A stretch of DNA of 63,493 bases from CAZBSE01 sp964561115 (GTDB lineage Bacteria > Actinomycetota > Humimicrobiia > Humimicrobiales > Humimicrobiaceae). Both the position numbers and the translations under genes were made by a program. The first letter of the stretch is position 1, and each line of letters begins with the position of its first letter. This document shows positions 1 through 8,726 of the stretch, one piece after another. Where the stretch lies: contig CAZLOE010000005.1 in the NCBI GenBank assembly GCA_964561115.1, forward strand, positions 1-63,493, read 5' to 3'. The notes beneath the pieces were generated by a model. That model worked only from the letters and a program-made list of their open reading frames with translations, was not told the origin of the DNA and ran no database searches.

Positions 1-9
1 AGGTTTGTA

Positions 10-44
10 GCAGACAAAATTAAAAAGTTGTATATTTTGTCTGC
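10..44. repeat. 11-bp perfect inverted repeat
   Basis: GCAGACAAAAT (10-20) is mirrored by ATTTTGTCTGC (34-44) across a 13-base AT-rich loop. It could be an operator or the terminator hairpin of a gene lying left of the window. No T-run follows directly, so a repressor or recombinase site is at least as likely. Seen directly; function unknown. Confidence 0.5.
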
Positions 45-65
45 ATATCTTTAAAGCTTAAAAAG

Positions 66-85
66 ATCAGTAAATACATACTGAT
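66..85. repeat. 7-bp hairpin upstream of the small membrane gene
   Basis: ATCAGTA (66-72) and TACTGAT (79-85) form an inverted repeat with a 6-base loop, about 80 bases before the small membrane protein start. It may sit in the leader or be an operator. Evidence is only the symmetry. Confidence 0.3.
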
Positions 86-166
86 GAAACTCTGAAAACC
101 TTAGCCCGTCTATTACGAAAATGATATTTGTTGGAAAATAGTATTAATAAGAGAAAGGAAATCATA

Positions 167-337
167 ATGGGAAGTAAAGTAACATTAATAATTATAGGTC
201 TGCTAGTACTGGCAATGGGTGTTCTGGGAGCTATCCCTGCTGTGGCTATGATTAGTATTGAACCACTCTGGATTGCTTTTGCCAGTATAGCCATAGGAGT
301 TATATCGATACTTGTTGGTATAGTAGCTAAGAAATAA
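167..337 (+). CDS. Small two-helix membrane protein (56 aa)
   Basis: The start at 167 follows AAAGGA with about 7 bases of spacing; an upstream in-frame ATG at 128 lacks a ribosome site. The protein is two hydrophobic helices (about residues 5-27 and 32-53) joined by a short loop and ends in lysines (VAKK), so it is probably a small inner-membrane protein. No family is recognised. It lies alone, converging on the GH1 gene with the shared hairpin at 388-414 between them. It could be stress-induced or toxin-like, but nothing in the sequence proves that. Confidence 0.6.
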   Translation: MGSKVTLIIIGLLVLAMGVLGAIPAVAMISIEPLWIAFASIAIGVISILVGIVAKK

Positions 338-387
338 AATATAGAAGATTATTTTTTAATTTATAAAAGTTTTTTGCTTATAGAGAC

Positions 388-414
388 AAAGCCCCAAGGC
401 TATTTTGGGGCTTT
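388..414. terminator. Bidirectional hairpin terminator
   Basis: AAAGCCCCAA (388-397) pairs with TTGGGGCTTT (405-414) over a 7-base loop, giving a strong GC-centred 10-bp stem with flanking A and T tracts on both strands. It lies between the convergent small membrane gene and the GH1 gene and covers the GH1 stop codon at 400-402, so it can end transcription from both sides. Confidence 0.75.
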
Positions 415-1647
415 ATATTTGATCAGCTTGTGCAGGTTTGAGATCCTGTGGTAATATTCACCCGACTTCTTTATCTCTCTTTTTAAATCAGGGGAATCAA
501 AATCTACCGAGACAAGTCCAAATCTTCTCGACGGGCCGTATGATAGCTCATAATTATCAAAAGTAGACCAGTGAAAGTATCCTGCGACATCAATACCCTC
601 GTCAAGAGCTTTCTTTATATAATATAAGTGGTTATAAATATTTTCTATTCTTATTCTATCATCATTGGTACAGGTCCCATTTTCTGTGATGATTATAGGT
701 TTTTTATATTTTTTATAAAATCTTTTGATCAGATAATAGATACCTGCAGGATAATTTTCCCACATATCGTCATGTTCTAAACCTAACTTATCCAGGACTT
801 TCCTGCCCTTTTCTTCATATGCAGTAACCGGAAATCCTGAAATCAGTATCCTTCCGTAATAACTAAAACCTATATAATCCACTTTTCCATCCTGGGTAAA
901 CATCTCATGTACATGCTCAAACATATAATAGTCCAGGAACCATTTTAAAAATTTTTGCCATATGTTCTTTTCCCTTAGGGGTTGAGTGTACATACAGGCA
1001 TGAGAAATACCAACTTTTATATGCGGGTAATGTTCTTTTATATAATCATATGCCATGCTGTGTGCCCTTTTCATATTGGATAAGACTCTTCTTCTTAAGA
1101 ACGGGTTGAATCTTCTGGGGGGAAATTCTTTCATTATATACGCCATGATGGCGTATCCATTCGGCTCGTTAAAGGTGTTGATGTAATCGATGTAGTACGA
1201 GTACGCTTTTAAGATTTTTCTTAGGTAATCAAAATAAATTTCGACGGACTTTCTATTGGTCCAGCCGCCTTTTTCTGCCAGCCATAATGGATTTGAAAAA
1301 TGATTTATAACCAGCATGATCTTTTTATCATTTTGCCTCAAGGTTTTAAATATCTCCATATAATGTGAGACAGCTTTATGGTCCAGAGGGCTATAGGCAC
1401 TCTTTTGCAATTTTGACCAGTCCATGCTGAACCTGTAAGCATTACCCAGATATAATATATACTTAAGATCCTGCTTAAACTTGCGGTAATGGTCAATGGC
1501 TTTGTCCAGCCTGGTCCCGTCTGCACCGATGAAACCTTTCCATTCAGTATTGCCGGCTCCTTCTATCTGGAAGGCCGATGTTGACGAACCAAACATAAAA
1601 GTTTTTGGAAAATCTAATGAACCTTTTGGTGAATCCTTGTTGCTCAA
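400..1647 (-). CDS. Glycoside hydrolase family 1 beta-glycosidase
   Basis: GH1 retaining beta-glycosidase of 415 aa, a little shorter than the usual 440-470. Visible GH1 signatures are the N-terminal FMFGSSTSAFQIEG, the acid/base in TFNEP (E161), the nucleophile in IITENG (E322) and the C-terminal GYFHWSTFDNYELSYG. There is no signal peptide, so it acts in the cytoplasm. Likely substrates are beta-glucosides or galactosides; specificity cannot be read. The start is a TTG at 1647 whose TTGA overlaps the nadC stop, preceded by GAGAGGA, so translation is coupled to the NAD operon. A sugar hydrolase at the end of nadABC is an unusual partner. Confidence 0.9.
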   Translation of the reverse strand: MSNKDSPKGSLDFPKTFMFGSSTSAFQIEGAGNTEWKGFIGADGTRLDKAIDHYRKFKQDLKYILYLGNAYRFSMDWSKLQKSAYSPLDHKAVSHYMEIFKTLRQNDKKIMLVINHFSNPLWLAEKGGWTNRKSVEIYFDYLRKILKAYSYYIDYINTFNEPNGYAIMAYIMKEFPPRRFNPFLRRRVLSNMKRAHSMAYDYIKEHYPHIKVGISHACMYTQPLREKNIWQKFLKWFLDYYMFEHVHEMFTQDGKVDYIGFSYYGRILISGFPVTAYEEKGRKVLDKLGLEHDDMWENYPAGIYYLIKRFYKKYKKPIIITENGTCTNDDRIRIENIYNHLYYIKKALDEGIDVAGYFHWSTFDNYELSYGPSRRFGLVSVDFDSPDLKREIKKSGEYYHRISNLHKLIKYKAPK

Positions 1648-2516
1648 ATTTTCCTCTCAAATTCCAGTGAGAAATCAATGGCCGGTGCCGAATGAGTTAT
1701 AAGCCCTACAGATATCATATCAACACCTGTTTTACATATCTCTTCAAGATTTTCCAGATTGACCTTTCCTGAAGCTTCAATAAGGCAGGATCTGCCTTTG
1801 TTTTCTCTTATTTTACTGACTGACTTGCTCATCTGGCTGGTATCCATATTATCAAGCATTATAATATCCGCCGCGCCGGTTATTGCTTCATCAAGCTGAT
1901 AGAGATCTTTGACTTCCACTTCAATTTTTAAACCGCGGGGGATTTTTGTTCTGATTTTTTTTAGGGCATTCAATACCCCGCCGGCTGCAGCTATATGATT
2001 GTCTTTTATGATTATTCCGTCAAAAAGGCCGTATCTGTGATTACAGCCGCCGCCGCAGGTCACTGCATACTTTTCAATTTTTCTCAAGGTTGGTTTTGTT
2101 TTTCTGGTATCAAAAATTCTGACTTTATAGGGTTTGGCGATTTTAACAAATCTGCTGGTAAGAGTAGCAATGCCCGACATATGCTGTACAAAATTAAGGC
2201 AGGTTCTTTCAGCTTTTAAAATCGATAGGGTGGGACCTGAAATATTACAGATCTTATCCATATATTTAAGACTGTCCCCGTCACTTCTTAATTTTTCAAT
2301 ATTTATACTGCTGTCTATTTCCTCCAGCACAAAACCTGCTACATCCAGGCCGCTCAACACCGCACCGTCTGTTTCCTTACATATTATATAGGAAGATATT
2401 CTTTCGTCCGGCGGGATAAGGTTATCGGAGGTCAGATCTCCAGAACTGCCCAGATCTTCTAAAACGGCTTTTCTTATAATATCTTTTACTTCGTTTTTTG
2501 AGAGTTTATTTGCCAT
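1644..2516 (-). CDS. nadC: Quinolinate phosphoribosyltransferase (nicotinate-nucleotide pyrophosphorylase)
   Basis: NadC converts quinolinate and PRPP to nicotinate mononucleotide, CO2 and PPi, the third step of de novo NAD synthesis. At 290 aa it has family length. Recognisable blocks are LNFVQHMSGIATLT, the DTRKTKPTLRKIEKYAV substrate-binding stretch, CGGGCNHRYGLFDGIIIKDNH, and the barrel end with IEASGKVNLENL and DMISVGLITHSAPAIDFS. It lies 11 bases after nadB and overlaps the following glycosidase start by four bases, so it is the third gene of a nadA-nadB-nadC-GH1 operon. Confidence 0.96.
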   Translation of the reverse strand: MANKLSKNEVKDIIRKAVLEDLGSSGDLTSDNLIPPDERISSYIICKETDGAVLSGLDVAGFVLEEIDSSINIEKLRSDGDSLKYMDKICNISGPTLSILKAERTCLNFVQHMSGIATLTSRFVKIAKPYKVRIFDTRKTKPTLRKIEKYAVTCGGGCNHRYGLFDGIIIKDNHIAAAGGVLNALKKIRTKIPRGLKIEVEVKDLYQLDEAITGAADIIMLDNMDTSQMSKSVSKIRENKGRSCLIEASGKVNLENLEEICKTGVDMISVGLITHSAPAIDFSLEFERKI

Positions 2517-2527
2517 GTTTGATTATG

Positions 2528-4192
2528 CTAAGACTTCACATTTTTAAAATATACTTTATCCTGTTTCAGTATTATATGTTTTTTCCAGTTTTTATCATCT
2601 TTCTCCGGAAAGTCGTTTCTCTGATGTGTTCCCCTGCTTTCTTCTCTAAGGCTTGCAGCCTTTATTATAAGGCCGGCCACGACAAGCATATTGGCAAACT
2701 CCAGCACGTCCTTATCCGTTGTGTTATAAATATCATCACTACTCGCGTGCAGATCGACAAATTCTTTTGCTTTCTTTAAGCTATCTGCGTCTCTCAAAAT
2801 ACCTACTTTTCTGGTCATAATATCTCTAAAATCAGAGATCTGGTTTAAGATATCTTGCTTTTTACAGCTTGACTTGCTTACTTTACTTTTTTTTGTATCA
2901 GCCTCTCTTAAGAGGTTGTTTATCAACTGGATGGTCTTGATTTCTACACTTTTATTTTTTTGTATCAGTTTTTTTTCTATGTCCCTGTAGATTTTCCATC
3001 CATACACCAGACCCTCAATAAGAGAGTTGCTTGCCAGCCTGTTTGCTCCGTGTGCACCGGTTGAAGCCGCCTCACCACAGCAGTACAGGCCCTCTATGTT
3101 TGTCTTTCCATTATAGTCTGTTTTGATACCACCATTTAGATAATGCTGGGCCGGGGAGACCTTGATCAAATCTTTTTTAAGATCGAGGCCGTTTTCCTTT
3201 AGTTTTGAGATTATATTAGGAAAACGTATTTTAAGGTGACTTTCGGGAATGTGCCTGGCATCCAGATAAACATAATCACAATTACTTTTATCCATCACCC
3301 TTATCATTTCCTTGACCACTATATCTCTAGGGGCCAGTTCTGCCTTGGGATATTTTCCGACCATAAACCTATTTCCACGGCAGTCCTTAAGATAAGCGCC
3401 TTCACCTCTTAAGGCTTCACTTATCAGAAATAATTTTGATTCTTTTGTCTTAAATACCGTAGGATGAAACTGGATAAATTCTATGTCACTGACAGCAGCT
3501 CCCGCTCTGTATGCCATGGCAATACCGTCTCCAGTTGATATGGGAGGATTAGTGGAAATATAATATATCTGTCCGATACCGCCGCTGGCGATTACAATAT
3601 TCGCAGCAGGGCGTATTTCAAGGTCTCCGGTATTTATATCCATCCCTAAGATCCCTATACATCTATTGTCGCTCACCAGTATATCCAGTACAAAATACTC
3701 CGGAAGGAAATTTATATATTTCTGGCTTTTGGAGTAAGAGACCAGTTTTTTTTCCAGTTCCTCTCCGGTAGCGTCCCCTCCGGCATGAAGGATTCTCGGA
3801 TAACTGTGCCCACCTTCTGTAGTAAGACTTATCTCACCTTCGGAGATATCAAAATTAGTGCCTATTTCTATCAAGTCTTCTATCATCTTCGGGGCATTCT
3901 TTACTAATATTTCCACTGCTTTCTTATCACAGAGACCCTGCCCTGCCGCAATGGTGTCTTCATAATGGTTTTTCCAGAAATCAGGCTTCTTTATAGCTGC
4001 AGCAATACCGCCCTGAGCATACCAGGTCGTTGAATCGGCAAGAGAACTTTTAGTAAGCACTTTAATATTGTTATTTTGAGCCAGCCTCATGGCAGTAGAA
4101 AGACCTGCTATTCCGCTGCCGATAATTATACAATCGCAGTATTTATGGATTTTTTTAAAAAATGGTAGACTTATTAAATATCTTGGTAACAT
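2528..4192 (-). CDS. nadB: L-aspartate oxidase
   Basis: FAD flavoprotein that oxidises L-aspartate to iminoaspartate, the NadA substrate; in anaerobes it can use fumarate as acceptor. 554 aa. The N-terminal dinucleotide fold shows IIIGSGIAGLSTAMRLA; active-site motifs of the succinate dehydrogenase/NadB superfamily follow (GGHSYPRILHAGGDATG, FIQFHPT, GGI-TDYNGKTNIEGLYCCGE, HGANRLASNSL). The C-terminal helical domain ends with SREESRGTHQR-like sequence (here REESRGTHQRNDFPE). It begins three bases after the nadA stop, so translation is coupled. Confidence 0.96.
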   Translation of the reverse strand: MLPRYLISLPFFKKIHKYCDCIIIGSGIAGLSTAMRLAQNNNIKVLTKSSLADSTTWYAQGGIAAAIKKPDFWKNHYEDTIAAGQGLCDKKAVEILVKNAPKMIEDLIEIGTNFDISEGEISLTTEGGHSYPRILHAGGDATGEELEKKLVSYSKSQKYINFLPEYFVLDILVSDNRCIGILGMDINTGDLEIRPAANIVIASGGIGQIYYISTNPPISTGDGIAMAYRAGAAVSDIEFIQFHPTVFKTKESKLFLISEALRGEGAYLKDCRGNRFMVGKYPKAELAPRDIVVKEMIRVMDKSNCDYVYLDARHIPESHLKIRFPNIISKLKENGLDLKKDLIKVSPAQHYLNGGIKTDYNGKTNIEGLYCCGEAASTGAHGANRLASNSLIEGLVYGWKIYRDIEKKLIQKNKSVEIKTIQLINNLLREADTKKSKVSKSSCKKQDILNQISDFRDIMTRKVGILRDADSLKKAKEFVDLHASSDDIYNTTDKDVLEFANMLVVAGLIIKAASLREESRGTHQRNDFPEKDDKNWKKHIILKQDKVYFKNVKS

Positions 4193-4195
4193 AAT

Positions 4196-5110
4196 TTATT
4201 TAATAGCTATCATCCTGTCGATAGCTGATTTGGCTTTCCGTATGATTTCTTCCGGAATGTCTATTTCATATCTCTCCTCTTCCAGTGACCAGAGGATTTT
4301 TTCCAGGTTTATAAGTTTCATATCCGGGCATATTGCTTTGCCGGTTGCAGCGTAAAAGGTTTTATCGGGATTTTCTTTTTTTAATCTGTGTATTATTCCT
4401 ATCTCTGTCCCGATGATAAATTTATTTTTCCTGCTGTTTTTTACATATTTTATCATTCCTTCGGTAGAAGCTACCTTGTCTGCAATGTTTATTACTTCCG
4501 GAGTGCATTCCGGGTGTACTATGACAGCAGCATCCAGATTATCCTTTTTAAGCTTTATAATATCCTTGACGTTGATCATAATATGCGTGGGACAATAACC
4601 ATTCCATAATATTAGTTTTTTGTTGGTCTGCTTTTGAACGTAGCCCCCCAGGTATTTATCCGGTATGAATATTATTTTTTTATTTTTAGGGATAGATTTT
4701 ACTACATTTACTGCGTTTGAGGATGTGCAGCATATGTCGCTCTCTGCTTTTACTTCAGCGGAGGAGTTTACATAGCATACTACCAATGCACCGGGATTTT
4801 CATTTTTTAACTTTTTAAGCTGTGATGCGTTTATCATATCAGCCATCGGACAGCCGCTGTTCTTATCTGGTAGCAGGACTTTCCTGTCGGGAGATATTAT
4901 TTTGGCAGTCTCGGCCATGAAATGTACCCCGCAAAATATTATTATCTTATGTTTTGTCTTTGATGCTTCTATGCTTAACTGTAAAGAATCACCTACAGAG
5001 TCTGCAATATCCTGCACTTCTCCTATCTGGTAATTGTGGGCTAATATAACAGCATCTTTTTCTTTTTTTAATTTTATTATCCTGTCTATAAGATCTAAAT
5101 TTGAATTCAT
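4196..5110 (-). CDS. nadA: Quinolinate synthase A
   Basis: [4Fe-4S] enzyme condensing iminoaspartate with dihydroxyacetone phosphate to quinolinate. 304 aa, the short NadA form. Cysteines in the three expected places can ligate the cluster: IIFCGVHFMAETA, the CCTSSNAV block and ATGKAICPDMKLINLEK. The start MNSNLDLIDR leads into the conserved AVILAHNYQ motif. It is first in the minus-strand NAD operon; the 221-base gap to the divergent topA should hold the promoters of both, though I saw no clear NAD-responsive operator there. Confidence 0.96.
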   Translation of the reverse strand: MNSNLDLIDRIIKLKKEKDAVILAHNYQIGEVQDIADSVGDSLQLSIEASKTKHKIIIFCGVHFMAETAKIISPDRKVLLPDKNSGCPMADMINASQLKKLKNENPGALVVCYVNSSAEVKAESDICCTSSNAVNVVKSIPKNKKIIFIPDKYLGGYVQKQTNKKLILWNGYCPTHIMINVKDIIKLKKDNLDAAVIVHPECTPEVINIADKVASTEGMIKYVKNSRKNKFIIGTEIGIIHRLKKENPDKTFYAATGKAICPDMKLINLEKILWSLEEERYEIDIPEEIIRKAKSAIDRMIAIK

Positions 5111-5331
5111 TTCTTCTCTTTTTGTAGCTGAGATGTTTTTGTTATTTTAAAACAACATCAATAAAATTGAAATAAGTACTTTAATATCCCGGAATGTGTG
5201 AGAATATAAAACTGCGGTCATTTTTTAGATTTAAAAGATTTATTTATTTCTGTTTTAATGTTATTATTTCAAATTCTGATAAAATAAATTAAAATTTACA
5301 AAACTTTTATCACCCCGGCGGGAGTATTTTT

Positions 5332-7404
5332 TTGAGACTTATAATAAGCGAAAAGGAAATAGCAGCCAGAAGGATCGCCGAGATCTTATCCGGTAATGGT
5401 GTAGTGCAGGAGAAGGTATATGGAATACCGGTATATCAATTCAAGTTTAATAGTGAGGACTGCAAAGCCATAGGACTTAAAGGCCATATATTAAAAGTGG
5501 ACTACCCAAAAGAGTATGCAAACTGGTTTAAAGTAGATCCGGTAGAACTTATCGATGCAAAAATAGAGAAGATCCCTATTCAGAAGAAGATAATACAGGC
5601 ACTTATCAAGGTATCCAGTGAAGCAGATGAGATCATAATAGCCACGGATTATGATAGAGAAGGCGAACTTATTGGTTACGATGCCATGCAGGTGATCAAA
5701 GAAAAAAATTCTTTTATTGATGCAAAAAGAGTGAAGTTTTCTGCAATAACTCCTAAAGATATAAACCAGGCATTTTTAAAATTGGGGAAAATCGATTCTG
5801 AACTTGCTTTTGCAGGAAGGGCAAGACAGGATATCGATCTGATCTGGGGCGCAACGCTTACCCGTTTTATATCACTTGCTACTTTTCAGATAAAGGACAA
5901 ATTTCTATCGGTAGGCAGGGTACAGACACCTACTCTTGCTCTTATAGTTGAAAGAGAGTCAGAAATAAGATCATTTGTGCCCGTTCCTTACTGGGTGGTA
6001 GGTGTAAAGCTTAAAACAGAATCAGGGGAAGAATTTGAGGCTGTTCATAAAAAGAAAAGATTTTTAAAAAAGGAAGATGCCCAGACTGTTTATGGTAGAA
6101 TCGGTGACAGGGGGACGGTGATGGAGGTAAAGGAGAATATCAGCGATATAAAGCCTCCGACACCATTCAACACCACTGCTCTTATAATAAGTGGAAGTTC
6201 CATGGGGTTCACCGCGCCAAAGACCATAAGCATTGCCGAGAATCTGTATATGAATGGTTATATAAGCTATCCCAGAACCGATAATACGGTTTATCCTTCT
6301 TCAATAGATATAAAGGAAATTGTCAGGATGCTTGGCAGCTGTAGTGAATACAGTCAGATGTCTGAAGCAGTTCTTGCCCAGAAAAATATAGTGGCCAGCA
6401 GGGGCAGTAAGAGGTCAACAGATCATCCGCCGATATATCCTACTTCAGTGGCGGGAAAGACCAGTCTGAGCGGTGATGAATGGAAGCTGTATGATCTGAT
6501 TGTAAGAAGGTTTATATGCACCCTTTTGCCGCCGGCAAGAAATAAAAATGTCACTGCATCTATTGATATAAATGGCGAGATATTTAACGCCAGCGGCTCT
6601 AAGATCATAGAAGAAAGCTGGACAAGATTTTACCCCTACTACAAACGTAAAGATGTTTTTATTCCCGAGCTTAGAAAAATGCAGGTGCTTGCTGTAGTGG
6701 ACAGGGAACTATTGGAAAAAGAAACCAAACCGCCGGCAAGATATACTCAGGGAAAGCTGGTTGAAAAAATGGAGGAGCTGGGCCTGGGTACCAAGGCTAC
6801 CCGCCACACGATCATTCAAAGCCTGATTCAAAGGGGATATGTGGGGGGAAATCCTCTTCAGCCTTCCGAGAAAGCTGTTGCTGTAGTGAAAATGTTAAAA
6901 AAGCATGCTGAGAAAATATCATCCCCTGAGATGACCTCGGAATTAGAGATGTATATGGATGGGATTGTAAGTGGAGACGAGACCAAAGAGGATGTTGTGG
7001 ACAGATCGAGAAATATGCTGAGGGATATTATGGTTGTTCTCAAAAAAGAAAAGGATGAAATATCACAGGAGATCAAAAAGGGGATCAAAGAAGATCTTAT
7101 AGTAGGTAAATGCCCGGCTGAAAATTGCGATGGGGAACTGATAGTCAGGATTGCCAGAAAAACTAAAAAGAGATTTATAGGCTGTAATGCTTATCCTGAA
7201 TGCAAGACCACATTTTCACTTCCCCAGAAGGGCTTACTTGTAACAACCAGAGAAAAGTGCAAGCACTGTGGATACCCTATAGTAAAGATTATAAAAAAAG
7301 GCAGAAAGCCCTGGAATCTATGTATAAATCAGGATTGTCCCGGAAAAGATGAAAAGTATAGAAATTACAACTATAACAAAGGAAGTAAGGAAGCTTCTGA
7401 TTGA
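5332..7404 (+). CDS. topA: Archaeal-type DNA topoisomerase I (type IA)
   Basis: Relaxes negative supercoils by single-strand passage. The 690-aa protein has the Toprim domain first (RLIISEKEIAARRIAEIL, TDYDREGELIGYDA near residue 105), then the type IA core with catalytic tyrosine in GYISYPRTDN (Y313), and two C-terminal four-cysteine zinc ribbons (about residues 598-630 and 642-675). The N-terminus matches the archaeal TopA style rather than the bacterial KLVIVESPAKAK style. The start is a TTG after a GGCGGGAG site. The 3' end overlaps fumarase alpha by 56 bases in another frame. Archaeal ancestry is my inference from motif style. Confidence 0.9.
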   Translation: MRLIISEKEIAARRIAEILSGNGVVQEKVYGIPVYQFKFNSEDCKAIGLKGHILKVDYPKEYANWFKVDPVELIDAKIEKIPIQKKIIQALIKVSSEADEIIIATDYDREGELIGYDAMQVIKEKNSFIDAKRVKFSAITPKDINQAFLKLGKIDSELAFAGRARQDIDLIWGATLTRFISLATFQIKDKFLSVGRVQTPTLALIVERESEIRSFVPVPYWVVGVKLKTESGEEFEAVHKKKRFLKKEDAQTVYGRIGDRGTVMEVKENISDIKPPTPFNTTALIISGSSMGFTAPKTISIAENLYMNGYISYPRTDNTVYPSSIDIKEIVRMLGSCSEYSQMSEAVLAQKNIVASRGSKRSTDHPPIYPTSVAGKTSLSGDEWKLYDLIVRRFICTLLPPARNKNVTASIDINGEIFNASGSKIIEESWTRFYPYYKRKDVFIPELRKMQVLAVVDRELLEKETKPPARYTQGKLVEKMEELGLGTKATRHTIIQSLIQRGYVGGNPLQPSEKAVAVVKMLKKHAEKISSPEMTSELEMYMDGIVSGDETKEDVVDRSRNMLRDIMVVLKKEKDEISQEIKKGIKEDLIVGKCPAENCDGELIVRIARKTKKRFIGCNAYPECKTTFSLPQKGLLVTTREKCKHCGYPIVKIIKKGRKPWNLCINQDCPGKDEKYRNYNYNKGSKEASD

Positions 7405-8206
7405 AGCAAGTTTTAATCTTCCTGATGATATAAAAAGTGCATTAAAAGCAGCTGCCTCAAGAGAGACGAGCCCCAGAGCTAAAAAAATTCTCGACCTTAT
7501 CCTGGAGAATGCAGAAATTGCTGCAAAGCAAAAACTACCCTTATGCCAGGATTGCGGATCAGTCTATGTTGATATTGATATCGGTCCCGGTATCTGTATT
7601 GAGGATAGTGGTGATTTAAATACCCGGTTGAATCAGGCAGTGGCAGATACCTACAGCAAAAATTATCTTAGAAAATCAATAGTAAGTGACCCGCTGTATG
7701 AAAGAAAAAATACTTCCGATAACACTCCTGCAATAGTAAGTACCGGTTTTACCTCTGTTCCCGGTCTTCACATAAAAATCTATCTGAAGGGGGGAGGCAG
7801 CGAGAATTGTTCTTATCTCTATATGTTGAATCCATCGGCAGAAGAAGCTGAAATAATCGATCTTATTTTAAAAGTAGTCAAGAATAACGTCACCAAATGC
7901 TGTCCTCCAGTAATAATCGGCATAGGTCTCGGCGGAGGAGCCTCGGAAGTGACCGGTCTGGCAAGAAAAGCCAGTTTTAGAAATCTAAATATAAGAAATC
8001 AAGATAAGGCATACAGAACGCTGGAGAATAAGATACTAAAGGCAGTAAACAAGACGGGAATAGGACCGCAGGGCTTAGGCGGTAAGACCACTGCTTTAGC
8101 CTGTAATATAATTTATGCTCCCTGCCATATAGCTACACTGCCCATGGCTGTTTTTATGGGCTGTCACTCCTTGAGAAGAGCCGAATCAAAAATATCACCG
8201 CCGTAA
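7349..8206 (+). CDS. Class I fumarate hydratase (or tartrate dehydratase), alpha subunit
   Basis: Iron-sulfur N-terminal half of a two-subunit class I fumarase, interconverting fumarate and malate; L-tartrate dehydratase is the close alternative. 285 aa, full family length. Cluster cysteines are visible in LPLCQDCGSV, GSENCSYLYML and TKCCPPVIIGIGLGGGAS. The start at 7349 lies inside the topA end and uses GGAAAAG just upstream. The last 43 bases overlap, tail to tail, with the beta subunit on the other strand, whereas these subunits normally sit in tandem. Both C-termini look complete (CHSLRRAE here), so neither gene looks broken. Confidence 0.93.
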   Translation: MKSIEITTITKEVRKLLIEASFNLPDDIKSALKAAASRETSPRAKKILDLILENAEIAAKQKLPLCQDCGSVYVDIDIGPGICIEDSGDLNTRLNQAVADTYSKNYLRKSIVSDPLYERKNTSDNTPAIVSTGFTSVPGLHIKIYLKGGGSENCSYLYMLNPSAEEAEIIDLILKVVKNNVTKCCPPVIIGIGLGGGASEVTGLARKASFRNLNIRNQDKAYRTLENKILKAVNKTGIGPQGLGGKTTALACNIIYAPCHIATLPMAVFMGCHSLRRAESKISPP

Positions 8207-8715
8207 ATATCATAAGCCACAAACAGGGGAAAATCCTTTACCTTTATTTCATAGATAGCTTCGGCACCTAAGTCACTGTAAGCAGCGGTTTTGATCTCTT
8301 TTACTTTTGTGGAAAGATATGCGGAAATACCTCCTATGGATATCAGATAGACCGATCTGTATTTTTTCAGAAGTTCTTTTATCCTTTCACTTCTTCTGCC
8401 TTTTCCTATCATGGCTCTAAGACCTTTTTTGAGCAGCGGCTTGGTCAGATCATCCATCCTGGCGCTTGTGGTGGGGCCGATACTGCCGCTTTTTTTACCG
8501 GGAGGGGTAGGTGACGGGCCGACATAAAATATGGTATTGTCTTTCAGCTCTATAGGTATGCTCCTTCCGTTTCTGATAGCATCGGTGATCCTCCTGTGGG
8601 CTGCATCTCTGGCTCCATAGATAGTGCCGCTTAAATAAACCATATCTCCTGCTTTAAGTTTCTTAATTTTTTCCTCTGTAAGGGGTGTAGATAACCTGTG
8701 GGTATTGGTGTCCAT
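8164..8715 (-). CDS. Class I fumarate hydratase (or tartrate dehydratase), beta subunit
   Basis: C-terminal half of the heteromeric class I fumarase (183 aa). Motifs include LKAGDMVYLSGTIYGARDAAH, FYVGPSPTPPGKKSGSIGPT and TSARMDDL, which bind the dicarboxylate and complete the active site with the alpha subunit. It follows the lipoprotein gene (stop at 8727) by 11 bases and is probably co-transcribed with it. It runs against the alpha gene, sharing 43 bases with it in antiparallel frames, so the two mRNAs would have complementary 3' ends. Confidence 0.93.
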   Translation of the reverse strand: MDTNTHRLSTPLTEEKIKKLKAGDMVYLSGTIYGARDAAHRRITDAIRNGRSIPIELKDNTIFYVGPSPTPPGKKSGSIGPTTSARMDDLTKPLLKKGLRAMIGKGRRSERIKELLKKYRSVYLISIGGISAYLSTKVKEIKTAAYSDLGAEAIYEIKVKDFPLFVAYDIYGGDIFDSALLKE

Positions 8716-8726
8716 AATAAATGTTT

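Noticed and set aside
5111..5331. Niacin-repressor operator between nadA and topA
   Set aside because: I found no clear palindrome or known NiaR/NrtR-like site in this gap, only AT-rich sequence.
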